From: DAOUJH01 sp965116555 | GTDB lineage: Bacteria > Chloroflexota > Dehalococcoidia > Lucifugimonadales > QGNO01 | Reading direction: 5' to 3' | Assembly (NCBI GenBank): GCA_965116555.1 | Contig: OZ220698.1 | Location: 1,364,001-1,428,000, forward strand | Length of the DNA: 64,000 bases | Shown here: positions 1 through 10,089 of the stretch, piece by piece | How the letters are laid out: the number at the start of each line of letters is the position of its first letter | Numbering within the stretch: the stretch's first letter is position 1 | Translations under genes and position numbers: made by a program | Notes under the pieces: generated by a model | Told to the model about the DNA's origin: nothing | Database searches by the model: none | The model's input: the letters and a program-made list of their open reading frames with translations, nothing else

Positions 1-394
1 AGGAACGGTGGCCCTGGCGTCTCAGGTACATGCTAAGCTTTGCCGCAGTGGTCGTCTTCCCTGAACCCTGCAGTCCCACCATGAGAGCCACCGACGGCGC
101 CTGCGACGAGGCCTGAAGGCCGTGATGGCCCTCTCCCAGGATTCCAACAAGCTCCTCGTATACAAAGGTAACCACCTGCTGTCCCGGGCTCAGGCTTTGC
201 AGGACATTGCTGTCCAAGGCGCGCTCTCTTATGCGCCCCACCAGCTCACGAGCCACCCTGAAATTGACGTCCGCCTCAAGGAGAGCGACACGAACCTCTC
301 GGAGGGCTTCATCCACGTCCTTTTCGGTGAGACGACCCCGGTTGGTGAGCCGCCCCAAGACGGCGGTTAGCTTGTCGGTAAGCGCGTCAAACAT
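1..394 (-). CDS. ffh: Signal recognition particle protein Ffh, N-terminal part (runs off the left edge)
   Basis: Ffh is the SRP GTPase that binds signal peptides of nascent membrane proteins and docks with FtsY. Translating the minus strand from ATG at 394 gives an open frame of 131 codons to the window edge. It begins MFDALTDKLTAVLGRL, which is the typical N-domain start. The helical N domain spans about residues 1-95, followed by the G-domain P-loop GLQGSGKTTTAAKL at about residue 107. The M domain lies outside the window. In many bacteria ffh sits next to rpsP-khpA-rimM; here that operon is about 22 kb away. The start is well supported by alignment with the family N terminus. Confidence 0.95.
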   Translation of the reverse strand, partial: MFDALTDKLTAVLGRLTNRGRLTEKDVDEALREVRVALLEADVNFRVARELVGRIRERALDSNVLQSLSPGQQVVTFVYEELVGILGEGHHGLQASSQAPSVALMVGLQGSGKTTTAAKLSMYLRRQGHRS

Positions 395-415
395 AGCGTC
401 CCTGAGCTAGCTGCT

Positions 416-1219
416 TCATATCCCTATGTTCAGAGGCGATGCCATCTGCTTCAAGTAGGCCAGCACCGACAGCGCGGTAAGCCGCCCCGTCCTAGGGTTG
501 TCGTCAGAGGGGATGTTTTCTATGTGGAACTGGAGCTTGCCAAACTCTCCTTCCGCCACAACGTCGTGGGTGTTGCGCGTTACGGCAGGGTCGGCAATTA
601 CGCGTATACGAGTTTTATCGGGGCCGATTCCAGCCATGCTCACCGCTGCCGCCACGTTCACGTTGGCCGGGAAGCGTTTGAATCCCTCGCTCACAGGCCC
701 CTCGAACACCTCGGTGGCCTCTGTAATCGCATCTAGGTCTATACCCGCCATCTCCACTCCCGGCGAGCCCTTCAGTCCTTCCGGAGGCTTGCGAGTGATC
801 ATTGTGATGCTGTCTATCTGCCCCTCCGATGCGGCCAGCAGGCCGTCCAGTCCAATTATCGCCCCGGAAGGCACGTGGATACGTGCGCCTTTCCGTCTTG
901 CCAGCTCAAAGAGGTCGTCACGACCCAGCAGAGCGCCGCAGCTCACCACCACCACGGATTTCCCGGCCTCTAAAGACGTGGTCACTATCTCTTCCACGGC
1001 ATGCGCACCCGCCGCCTCTATTACCACGTCGCAAAGGGCCGGCACTTCATGCAGTGGAACCACCTTAGGCCGGGATTCAAGCATTGCGGCAAGCTCGCGT
1101 GCCTTGTCTTCAGTGCGGCTGCTCAGTGCCGTAACTCTGAGGCCAGGCGCCTTGCCTACCTCCAACTCCGTCGCTACCTTTCGCCCTATGCTTCCCGCTC
1201 CAACTATGCCTATGTCCAT
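416..1219 (-). CDS. nadX: L-aspartate dehydrogenase (NadX-type)
   Basis: The 267-residue length fits the NadX family. The N terminus has a Rossmann nucleotide-binding motif (GIVGAGSIG, residues 4-12). DVVIEAAG, VPSGAIIGLDG and FPANVNVAAA follow, all characteristic of aspartate dehydrogenases. Family enzymes oxidise L-aspartate to iminoaspartate with NAD(P), feeding quinolinate and NAD synthesis or aspartate catabolism. No nadA or nadC is adjacent, so the physiological role cannot be read from context. Its stop lies 22 bp upstream of the ffh start on the same strand, so the two may be co-transcribed. Divergent from the small gene at 1343. A related DUF108 dehydrogenase is the main alternative. 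Confidence 0.88.
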   Translation of the reverse strand: MDIGIVGAGSIGRKVATELEVGKAPGLRVTALSSRTEDKARELAAMLESRPKVVPLHEVPALCDVVIEAAGAHAVEEIVTTSLEAGKSVVVVSCGALLGRDDLFELARRKGARIHVPSGAIIGLDGLLAASEGQIDSITMITRKPPEGLKGSPGVEMAGIDLDAITEATEVFEGPVSEGFKRFPANVNVAAAVSMAGIGPDKTRIRVIADPAVTRNTHDVVAEGEFGKLQFHIENIPSDDNPRTGRLTALSVLAYLKQMASPLNIGI

Positions 1220-1250
1220 TTACGCTCTCCCATCTCGCTCACAATCCTTG

Positions 1251-1256
1251 ATTATA
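1251..1256 (-). promoter_or_regulatory. Perfect -10 hexamer upstream of nadX
   Basis: On the minus strand a perfect TATAAT lies 32 bp before the nadX start. A 17-bp spacer would place CTACAA at -35, which is a poor match, so only the -10 is convincing. Confidence 0.4.
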
Positions 1257-1342
1257 GCGCAATCCACGGGAGCTTGTAGCGTGACAGCAAGCATATTCGG
1301 CAATAGAATGAGCGTAACCGCATTTCCAGGCAGGGAGGAGCT

Positions 1343-1555
1343 ATGAACGACGACAACGCACGCAACGCCGAGGTAGAGGAGCGCTCCGCCGTATTGAAGC
1401 GCCGTTTCGGCAATCAGCTCAACGCGGAGCAGATGGATGAGGTGGCAAAGGGCGCTGAGGCCAGCGTGGACTTATCACTGGCACTCAAAAAATTCCAGTT
1501 GGACTACAGCGACGAGCCACCTTCTCTGTTCCAACCCTACAGGAAAGAGGGGTAG
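1343..1555 (+). CDS. Small AtzG-like amidase partner (70 aa)
   Basis: A 70-residue acidic, largely helical protein preceded by a good ribosome site (GGGAGGAGCT before ATG) and ending 2 bp before the amidase start, so the two are almost certainly co-translated. The layout resembles AtzG/DUF4089 proteins, the small subunits that bind AtzE-type amidases: a helical segment, then a Pro-rich C terminus ending near PSLFQPYR. The resemblance is by pattern and context only, because the family is short and weakly conserved. GatC is the other small amidase partner, but the usual GatC signature is not seen. No catalytic motif is visible, so a structural or stabilising role is the best inference. Confidence 0.55.
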   Translation: MNDDNARNAEVEERSAVLKRRFGNQLNAEQMDEVAKGAEASVDLSLALKKFQLDYSDEPPSLFQPYRKEG

Positions 1556-1557
1556 CC

Positions 1558-2961
1558 ATGACTACAGAACTGCAATTCCTCTCTGTACGCAAGCTCGGCG
1601 GCCTCCTGCGCACTAAACAAGTATCTCCGGTGGAGCTAGCCGAGTTCTTCTTGGACAAGCTGGAAAGCGAAGGCCCAAGGTACAATGCGCTGGTTGCCCT
1701 GACCCGGGAGCGCGCCCTTAAGCAGGCCAAACAGGCCGAAAGGGAAATAGCCTCCGGCGAGTACAGGGGCCCGCTGCACGGCATCCCTTACGGTTTGAAG
1801 GACCTCGTCGCCACGGCTGGGGGCACTCCCACCACCTGGGGCGCCGTACCGTTCCAAGACCAGACCTTTGACTACGATGCCACCATCGTGCAGAAACTGG
1901 ACGCCGCCGGCGCCGTCCTTGTCGCCAAGCTCGCTATGGTGGAGTTGGCGGGCGGCATGGGCTATCTCTATCCGTCGGCATCGGCCACCGGGCCCGCCAT
2001 CACTCCCTGGGGCGACAAAGATTCCTGGACGGGCGGCTCGTCCAGTGGTTCCGGCGCTGCCGTAGCCGCCGGGCTGGTTCCGTTCGCCATAGGCTCGGAG
2101 ACCTGGGGCTCCATCCTGCTCCCCGCCCACAACTGCGGCATCGCCGGGCTGCGTCCCACCTATGGCAGGGTGAGCCGGTACGGCGCCATGGCGCTCTCCT
2201 GGACTCTGGACAAGCTGGGGCCGATGTGCCTCACCGCCGACGACTGCGGACTGGTGCTGGACGCTATTGCCGGTCATGACCCCAACGACCCCACCACCAG
2301 CGATAGGCCGTACTTATACGATGCGGAGCATGCCTCATCGCGCAGGTTCAAGCTGGGCGTGCTCAAGGGCATGGTAGACAGCGCCGAAGAGGAGGTCAAA
2401 GCCAACTTCCAAGAGTCGCTCAAGGTGTTGGAGCAGATAGCCGACATAGAGGAGGTCGAGTTCCCCGACATGCCATACGAGCCGGTGACCCGCACCATCC
2501 TCAACGCCGAGTCCGCCAGCATTTTTGAGGACTTCTTTGACAGCGGGGAGACGGCCCGGCTTTCAGGCGACGTAACCAAGTTCTCGGCCTACTCCAGGCT
2601 GGCCGTGCCCGCCACCGACTATCTCCGCGCCCTACGCATCCGCACCCAGATCTGCCGCGTCGCCGATGAAGTGCTCTCAAAGTACGACGCCATTGTGGGG
2701 ACGCCCCGCAACCATGTGGCAACTCCCATAGACCAGCCCATACGCGTCGCCATATCCGGCCTGTCCCGCGATATTCTGGGCGCTGTGGGTAACGTGGCCG
2801 GGCTGCCCTCCATAGGCGTGCCCAACGGCTTCGGCGCGCGGGGCCTGCCCACAGGCATCCAGTTCATGGGACGGGCCTACGAGGAGAACTCCATCCTTGC
2901 CGCGGCACGGGCGTACCAATCGCTGACGGAATGGCATACGCAACACCCCTCCGCTGGGTAG
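1558..2961 (+). CDS. Amidase signature-family hydrolase
   Basis: This 467-residue protein carries the full amidase signature. The catalytic lysine is K81 (in GLKDL), the cis-serine is S161 (in GGSSSGS) and the nucleophile is S185 (in GSETWGSILLPA). The K-S-S spacing matches GatA/AtzE enzymes. The usual DTGGS around the nucleophile is replaced by ETWGS, which argues against a GatA role and for a catabolic amide or carbamate hydrolase. A real gatA is present at 58.8 kb. The tight linkage to the AtzG-like small gene upstream suggests a two-subunit enzyme like AtzE-AtzG. The substrate cannot be predicted. Confidence 0.9.
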   Translation: MTTELQFLSVRKLGGLLRTKQVSPVELAEFFLDKLESEGPRYNALVALTRERALKQAKQAEREIASGEYRGPLHGIPYGLKDLVATAGGTPTTWGAVPFQDQTFDYDATIVQKLDAAGAVLVAKLAMVELAGGMGYLYPSASATGPAITPWGDKDSWTGGSSSGSGAAVAAGLVPFAIGSETWGSILLPAHNCGIAGLRPTYGRVSRYGAMALSWTLDKLGPMCLTADDCGLVLDAIAGHDPNDPTTSDRPYLYDAEHASSRRFKLGVLKGMVDSAEEEVKANFQESLKVLEQIADIEEVEFPDMPYEPVTRTILNAESASIFEDFFDSGETARLSGDVTKFSAYSRLAVPATDYLRALRIRTQICRVADEVLSKYDAIVGTPRNHVATPIDQPIRVAISGLSRDILGAVGNVAGLPSIGVPNGFGARGLPTGIQFMGRAYEENSILAAARAYQSLTEWHTQHPSAG

Positions 2962-3004
2962 TCAGGGACGCGCCAGAGTGGCAGAGTGTGTGGCCTCACA
3001 AGAC

Positions 3005-3039
3005 CCGCTCATGTGGTTTGACAAGCTCACCATGAGCGG
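3005..3039. repeat. 9-bp inverted repeat in the amidase-3103 gap
   Basis: Arms CCGCTCATG (3005-3013) and CATGAGCGG (3031-3039) are perfect inverted repeats around a 17-nt centre, in a non-coding gap. There is no T-run, so it is not a clear terminator. It looks like a dispersed palindromic element. Confidence 0.5.
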
Positions 3040-3102
3040 GAAGGAATTGGCACGGCTGATTCCCACTGGCTGAAGCTAAGAATCGGGGCAACGGAGCGAT
3101 AC

Positions 3103-3291
3103 ATGACCAACCTATTCACTACTTCTAATGAAAGCAAGACCCTGGAAATAGAGGATACCAACAGGGCAGAGCATCCCTTCCGCCTGGTGGTCACGCTTCA
3201 GAAGCTGGGCGTTACCACCAAACTGGACTACTTCCTTACTGAAGAAGATGCCCGGGCAATGGCCAAAACCCTGGCCTCAACCACAGGCTAG
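3103..3291 (+). CDS. Small protein of unknown function (62 aa)
   Basis: I do not recognise a family. The product is soluble and predicted alpha/beta: a beta-rich first half (HPFRLVVTLQKL) and a helical C terminus (EEDARAMAKTLAS). A ribosome site (GGAGCG) precedes the ATG. It ends 9 bp before the 192-residue gene at 3301 on the same strand, so the two form a likely operon and may act together. Coding status is supported by this spacing and by normal amino-acid composition. Confidence 0.6.
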   Translation: MTNLFTTSNESKTLEIEDTNRAEHPFRLVVTLQKLGVTTKLDYFLTEEDARAMAKTLASTTG

Positions 3292-3300
3292 GGCGGCGCA

Positions 3301-3879
3301 ATGTTCTGGAGCCAGATCACCATACCGGGCAAACCGCGGCTCCTCGTAGTGGACGGGTCGCGCAACGTTCTGGGCTGGGAGTCAGAGTTCTGCGACCGCA
3401 TAAGCAACGTGCTGGTAAGGAAGGAAGTCGCCCTGGTCACCGGAGGTGCCGCGCGCATCAACAGGCCGGAGGAGCTTGTGCCGCTGCTACGCGACCAGCA
3501 GGCCAACTGCATCTTCCTCCTCTGCCATGCTTATAAGCAGGAAGGACAAACAGCTACGCTGGATGACTACTGGAAATGGCTGGCCGGACAGAACGACCTT
3601 ACCGAAACGCTGCTCGCCGTCTGCACCTATGAGGGGCACGATCCGGAAACGGCGCAGGCCATCATGGACGCCAGCGACAGCTTCGCCAAGCTGGCCGTAG
3701 CCCAGGAATCGGATATGTCATTACGGGCCGCCGGGCTGTTTTTCATGAAGTTCTTCACGGAGCTGGACCTCCACGCCTATGACTCCATAACCGGAAAGAT
3801 GGTCTGGTTCTCCCACTCCAAGGCGCGCGAGATACTGAAGCGCCGCAACCTGCCGGGCCGCATGGGGCTCAGATGCTAG
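3301..3879 (+). CDS. Uncharacterised protein, possible CHAT-like (caspase-fold) domain
   Basis: A 192-residue soluble protein with no confident family. A hydrophobic strand ends in CHA (IFLLCHAYK, H76). About 32 residues later a second strand ends in a cysteine followed by a small turn (LLAVCTYEG, C108). A helical stretch with AAGLFFMKFFTEL follows. This order of strand-His, strand-Cys, then an 'F...FF..L' helix resembles the core of CHAT proteases, but the glycine usually after the His is absent and the protein is short. The call is a fold hypothesis from pattern, not a recognised homology. It follows the 62-residue gene and precedes a strong bidirectional terminator. Confidence 0.6.
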   Translation: MFWSQITIPGKPRLLVVDGSRNVLGWESEFCDRISNVLVRKEVALVTGGAARINRPEELVPLLRDQQANCIFLLCHAYKQEGQTATLDDYWKWLAGQNDLTETLLAVCTYEGHDPETAQAIMDASDSFAKLAVAQESDMSLRAAGLFFMKFFTELDLHAYDSITGKMVWFSHSKAREILKRRNLPGRMGLRC

Positions 3880-3908
3880 AGACGGTGGTGGGCGTGGACA
3901 GAATAGAG

Positions 3909-3934
3909 AAGGCCCCTGATTGCTCAGGGGCCTT
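3909..3934. terminator. Strong bidirectional hairpin terminator
   Basis: A perfect 11-bp stem (AAGGCCCCTGA / TCAGGGGCCTT) with a 4-nt loop lies between the convergent ends of the 3301 gene and the 23S-tRNA transcript. T-rich sequence follows on both strands. Confidence 0.85.
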
Positions 3935-3947
3935 TGTTGCGTGTTCC

Positions 3948-4022
3948 TGGTAGCGGGGGCAGGACTCGAACCTGCGACCTTCGGGTTATGAGCCCGACGA
4001 GCTGCCACTGCTCCACCCCGCG
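3948..4022 (-). tRNA. Initiator tRNA-fMet (CAT), CCA encoded
   Basis: The cloverleaf folds fully on the minus strand. Initiator hallmarks are present: an unpaired C1-U72 at the acceptor end and three G-C pairs in the anticodon stem (GGG-CTCATAA-CCC). The T-arm is normal (GTTCGAGTC region), the discriminator is A73 at 3951, and the 3' CCA is encoded at 3948-3950. It follows the 23S gene by about 60 nt on the same strand and precedes the hairpin terminator, so it is probably processed from the 23S transcript. Confidence 0.95.
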
Positions 4023-4043
4023 ATGGCTGGAATTGGTTTACTC

Positions 4044-4083
4044 AGAATAGGGAAAGAGAAATGTTCTGTCAGAGGCTTCATGT

Positions 4084-4092
<9 letters not shown>
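4044..4092 (-). other. 3' half of the 23S rRNA processing stem
   Basis: Three blocks here (4044-4054, 4063-4070, 4080-4092) are exactly complementary to 7121-7131, 7104-7111 and 7082-7094. Together they would form a long helix closing the 23S precursor, the usual RNase III substrate. The innermost block includes the mature rRNA end. Confidence 0.8.
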
Positions 4093-7081
<2,989 letters not shown>

Positions 7082-7090
<9 letters not shown>

Positions 7091-7131
7091 ACATAAAGAC
7101 CCGGACAGAACCTTCTTCTATTCCCTATTCT
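7082..7131 (-). other. 5' half of the 23S rRNA processing stem
   Basis: Complementary in three blocks (13, 8 and 11 bp) to the sequence just after the 23S 3' end, as described for 4044-4092. Confidence 0.8.
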
Positions 7132-7142
7132 TTTTTTAAGGT

Positions 7143-7179
7143 GCAAAAAAGCGGCAGCCAGGTTACCCTAGGCTGCCGC
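7143..7179 (-). terminator. Terminator-like hairpin in the 23S leader
   Basis: On the minus strand a 9-bp GC-rich stem (GCGGCAGCC / GGCTGCCGC) is topped by three more pairs, a one-base bulge and a GTAA tetraloop, and is followed directly by TTTTTT. This is the form of an intrinsic terminator, yet it lies between the only clear promoter and the 23S gene. It either ends a short independent RNA or acts as an attenuator needing antitermination. Confidence 0.75.
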
Positions 7180-7259
7180 CTCGGTTTCTCTGGCTTTAAT
7201 TCCGCTATCAGGTATTGAGTTTTGCCAAAAAGCTTACTCCCTTTAAAACCTGTCCAACT

Positions 7260-7289
7260 AATATAGCAAGGGGGCTATTGCGCCGTCAA
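7260..7289 (-). promoter_or_regulatory. Strong sigma-70-like promoter for the 23S-tRNA-fMet unit
   Basis: Minus-strand TTGACG (7289-7284), an 18-bp spacer and TATATT (7265-7260). Predicted transcription start is near 7253, giving a leader of about 160 nt before mature 23S. The 7091-7420 gap holds only this promoter, the leader with its hairpin, and the ribosome site of the next plus-strand gene. Confidence 0.75.
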
Positions 7290-7420
7290 GGGCGCTGAGC
7301 TGCGGGTTTCCTTATCTTTGAAACAGGATGAACGTGCGCCGCCTTCCCTTGACCCTCCTTTGACCCGTTTCTATAATGGCCGCGCCGGAAGGCGTCAACT
7401 CGCCGGGCAAGGAGGAAACT

Positions 7421-7960
7421 ATGACCACTCAGCAGGCACTCTTGAACCCTCAGACCGTGATAGACCAGTTCAAGAAGAACGGCGTCACCCACGTGGTCTG
7501 GCTTCCCGACAGCGAAACCAACTGGATGTATCTGGCCATGCAAGAAGAAGAGAGCATGGATCTGATCCCCGTGGCCCGCGAAGGAGAGAGCATGGCTATA
7601 GCGGCCGGCCTCTACATAGGAGGCAAAAGGCCTGTATGCCTCATACAAAATACCGGAATGTTTGAATCCGGTGATTCCATACGCGGCATAGTCCTGGACG
7701 TCAAATTTCCCCTAGTCATCATGGTGGGATACCGCGGCTGGACAAGGCACGGGGTTACCACTGACTCCGCAGCCAAGTTCACGGAACCTATCCTGATAGC
7801 ATGGGGCATCAATTACTACCTGGTGGAGAGCGACGCGGACGCCGACCGCATTACCACCGCCTTTGAGGAAGCGGATGCCACGGGCCGCCCTGTGGCGGTG
7901 CTGGTGGGAGACGAGTTCCACGGATTCAACCGGCCCGTCCTGAGCACCGATACTGCCTGA
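7421..7960 (+). CDS. TPP-dependent decarboxylase, PYR (alpha) subunit, sulfopyruvate/phosphonopyruvate type
   Basis: A 179-residue protein matching the N-terminal pyrimidine-binding domain of thiamine-diphosphate enzymes. The glutamate that activates the cofactor lies in REGESMAIAAG, and the fold continues through QNTGMFESGDSIRG. The ATG at 7421 is preceded by an ideal ribosome site (AAGGAGGAAACT); an upstream in-frame ATG at 7376 lacks one. Together with the next gene it forms a split enzyme of the ComD/ComE type, which decarboxylates sulfopyruvate, or of a related 2-oxoacid decarboxylase. No coenzyme M or sulfolactate genes are near, so the substrate is open. Confidence 0.8.
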   Translation: MTTQQALLNPQTVIDQFKKNGVTHVVWLPDSETNWMYLAMQEEESMDLIPVAREGESMAIAAGLYIGGKRPVCLIQNTGMFESGDSIRGIVLDVKFPLVIMVGYRGWTRHGVTTDSAAKFTEPILIAWGINYYLVESDADADRITTAFEEADATGRPVAVLVGDEFHGFNRPVLSTDTA

Positions 7961-8013
7961 TCAATGCACGACGGCGTAATCAGGATAGGCAGGCGGACTG
8001 AAAGGAGCAGCGT

Positions 8014-8589
8014 ATGAAAGCTATAGATGCTTTCCGAGTAATAGAGAGCCTCCAGCGCGACTCTGTAGTAGTGGTCTGCCAGGAAGGCCGCATCCCCTGG
8101 GAGTCGCTGGAGCCCAACTTGGATCTCTACATACCCTTTGTTGGCTCAATGGGCAAAGGGTCATCCCTGGCCCTGGGAGTGGCGCTGGCCCGCCCGGATC
8201 GCCGGGTGATAGTCCTGGACGGCGACGGCAGCTTGCTGATGAACCTGGGCTCCCTGGTAACTGTGGCAAACAAGGCGCCCAATAACTTCTGTCACATGGT
8301 TGTGGAAAACGGCATCTACGCGGGAACTGGTGGACAGCCCGTGCCCAACTCCGGCAAGACGTCCTTTTCCGGATTGGCCAAGGCGGCCGGCTACGCCAGC
8401 ACCTATGAGTTCAGCGACCTTGAGGAGTTTTCCCTGAGGGCAGAAGAAGCCATGTATGCGGAAGGCCCCACCTTTGTTTCGCTCAAGGTTGAGCCTGAAC
8501 CTGAAATGCGACCGATGGCAACACGTCCCAGAGGCAGGCCCATGCGAGAGGGCATCTATACAGTGAAGGCGACTCTCGCCAGTTCCTAA
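8014..8589 (+). CDS. TPP-dependent decarboxylase, PP (beta) subunit
   Basis: A 191-residue partner of the preceding gene carrying the thiamine-diphosphate/Mg binding motif. It begins at GDGSLLMNLGSL, continues to NKAPNNF and ends in ENGIYAGTGGQ, the region that holds the diphosphate. AGGAGC precedes the ATG. It lies 53 bp after the alpha subunit, so the two are co-transcribed. Such split subunits are known for sulfopyruvate decarboxylase (ComDE); fused versions include phosphonopyruvate decarboxylase. The C-terminal tail beyond the domain is Arg/Pro-rich. It is convergent with jag, only 14 bp away, with no obvious terminator between them. Confidence 0.8.
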   Translation: MKAIDAFRVIESLQRDSVVVVCQEGRIPWESLEPNLDLYIPFVGSMGKGSSLALGVALARPDRRVIVLDGDGSLLMNLGSLVTVANKAPNNFCHMVVENGIYAGTGGQPVPNSGKTSFSGLAKAAGYASTYEFSDLEEFSLRAEEAMYAEGPTFVSLKVEPEPEMRPMATRPRGRPMREGIYTVKATLASS

Positions 8590-8603
8590 AGCAACCCTCT
8601 AGG

Positions 8604-9251
8604 CTAACCGTTCCGGCGCACCATGACCGTTACCTTGCGCTGCTGGCCCTCACCCACGCTCTCCGTGGTTACGGAAGAGTGGTTTGCCAGGGCAAGGTGT
8701 ATCACCCGTCGCTCGGACGGCGGCATAGGTTCCAGGGTTATTGGCCTGCCGCTTCTTGCCACCCGCTCCGCCACCCGCGCCGCAAGCGCTTCCAAAGACT
8801 TGCTGCGTCGCTCCTTGTATTTCTCCACGTCAACCACAACTACCGGGTGGCTCTGCATAGATTTGTTCAGGGCCATGTTCACCAGGAACTGGAACGCTTG
8901 AAGGGTCTCTCCCCGTTTTCCAATGAGCAGCCCGGAATCTTCTCCGTGTATGTCTATCACAGGGCCAGTTTCGTCATCACCGGAAGACCTGATCGTAGCA
9001 AGCACGGAGACATCCATCCTGGAGATGAGGGAATTGACCACTCCTATTGCTAGGGAAGCCAGTTCCTGAGAGGCTGAGAGTCGAGTCACACGGACCCGCG
9101 CCTGTTCTGAACCTATACCGAAGAAACCGGGGCGTCCATGGTTAACGACCTCTACCGCGACCTCCTCGCGACCTGCGTCTAGCTCCCTTAGGGCGAGCTC
9201 TAGCGCCTCCTCTACGGTTCTGGCGCTGATCTCTATCGAATCGTTGTCCAT
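8604..9251 (-). CDS. jag: RNA-binding protein Jag/KhpB (Jag_N-KH-R3H)
   Basis: 215 residues from the ATG at 9251, which has a strong ribosome site (GAGGAGG). The Jag N-terminal domain (MDNDSIEISARTVEEAL, then GRPGFFGIG) is followed by a KH-like domain (GLLIGKRGETLQAFQFLVN) and a C-terminal R3H domain (ERRVIHLAL). Jag/KhpB binds RNA with KhpA and is linked to cell-wall control; a khpA gene is at 22.3 kb. The frame stays open upstream, but the extra residues look non-native. The start lies 110 nt inside the 3' end of yidC in another frame, an unusually long overlap. Last gene of the rpmH operon. Confidence 0.92.
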   Translation of the reverse strand: MDNDSIEISARTVEEALELALRELDAGREEVAVEVVNHGRPGFFGIGSEQARVRVTRLSASQELASLAIGVVNSLISRMDVSVLATIRSSGDDETGPVIDIHGEDSGLLIGKRGETLQAFQFLVNMALNKSMQSHPVVVVDVEKYKERRSKSLEALAARVAERVARSGRPITLEPMPPSERRVIHLALANHSSVTTESVGEGQQRKVTVMVRRNG

Positions 9252-10080
9252 CACTAGCAACCTCCTCGTCAACTGAAGGGCCGTCTTCCGCATCTGATGC
9301 TTCGCCGACCGCGGATGCCGTAACAGTGGCAGGTGCGGTGCGGGATCGCAGAAGGCCGCCCCATCCGGTAACAAAGTATTGAATGACTATTCCTATGAGG
9401 TTGGAGACCAGCCAGTAAAGCGGTAGTCCGGCGGGAAGGGACAGTGTGAAGAAGCCAAACATTATTGGCATCATCCACAGCAGCATGCGGTTGGTGGATT
9501 CCTGGCGCGGGTCCGCAGCCAGGGGAGTGCTCATCTTCTGCATGACCCACATGGAACCGCCCACCAGTACAGCCATGACATAGGTAATTGGAGAGTTCCC
9601 TGCCACCGCCAGGTCAAGGCCAAGGAAGTTGCTGTTCAGCGGCACCACCTGGTTAACCAGAGGCAACCAGGAGTAGAGGTGCCCTGAAAGTCCCGCCAGT
9701 GATTCAGGGCTGGTGGGCAGCACCTGAATAATTGCCATGTACAGTCCTATCCAGATGGGGAACTGAATTACAAGAGGCCCCAGGCATCCTATAGGGTTGA
9801 CCCCGGATTCGCGGTACAGCTTCATGGTCTCCTGGGATAGCCGCGCCCTGTCCTTGGCGTATCTCTGCTGAATGACCTTCAGTCGGGGCTGAAGAGCGGT
9901 CATCTTCTGAGTCGAGCGGATCTGGCGCAGGGTAAGGGGTAGAGTGGCCAGCCTGACGATAATGGTGAAAACCAAGATTGCAATTCCAAAGTTGCGCCCA
10001 AGCACGGCATAGAGCAGGACCAACCCGTTCAACAGCGGGTCCAGAATAAACGTGTTCCAGACTAAGGCTATTATTTCCAT
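9142..10080 (-). CDS. yidC: Membrane protein insertase YidC
   Basis: 312 residues without the large periplasmic domain, as in Gram-positive and Chloroflexota YidC. It has five hydrophobic segments: one near the N terminus, then RLATLPLTLRQIRSTQKM, PLVIQFPIWIGLYMAI, the MWVMQKMSTPLA region and GLPLYWLVSNLIGIVIQYF. The insertase integrates membrane proteins alone or with SecYEG. The C-terminal tail (RFDRDQRQNRRGG onward) is very basic and may bind the ribosome. That tail is encoded by DNA that also encodes the start of Jag. It starts 9 bp after the propeller lipoprotein gene. Confidence 0.95.
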   Translation of the reverse strand: MEIIALVWNTFILDPLLNGLVLLYAVLGRNFGIAILVFTIIVRLATLPLTLRQIRSTQKMTALQPRLKVIQQRYAKDRARLSQETMKLYRESGVNPIGCLGPLVIQFPIWIGLYMAIIQVLPTSPESLAGLSGHLYSWLPLVNQVVPLNSNFLGLDLAVAGNSPITYVMAVLVGGSMWVMQKMSTPLAADPRQESTNRMLLWMMPIMFGFFTLSLPAGLPLYWLVSNLIGIVIQYFVTGWGGLLRSRTAPATVTASAVGEASDAEDGPSVDEEVASDGQRFDRDQRQNRRGGARARPKGARRRSRGGRGRGR

Positions 10081-10089
10081 TGTTGTCTT

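Noticed and set aside
498..1346. 282-codon plus-strand frame opposite nadX
   Set aside because: It lies antisense to a clear aspartate dehydrogenase, is rich in Ser/Pro/Arg and has no family resemblance.
7286..7648. 120-codon minus-strand frame upstream of 23S
   Set aside because: It overlaps the decarboxylase gene in antisense and the rRNA promoter; composition is not protein-like.
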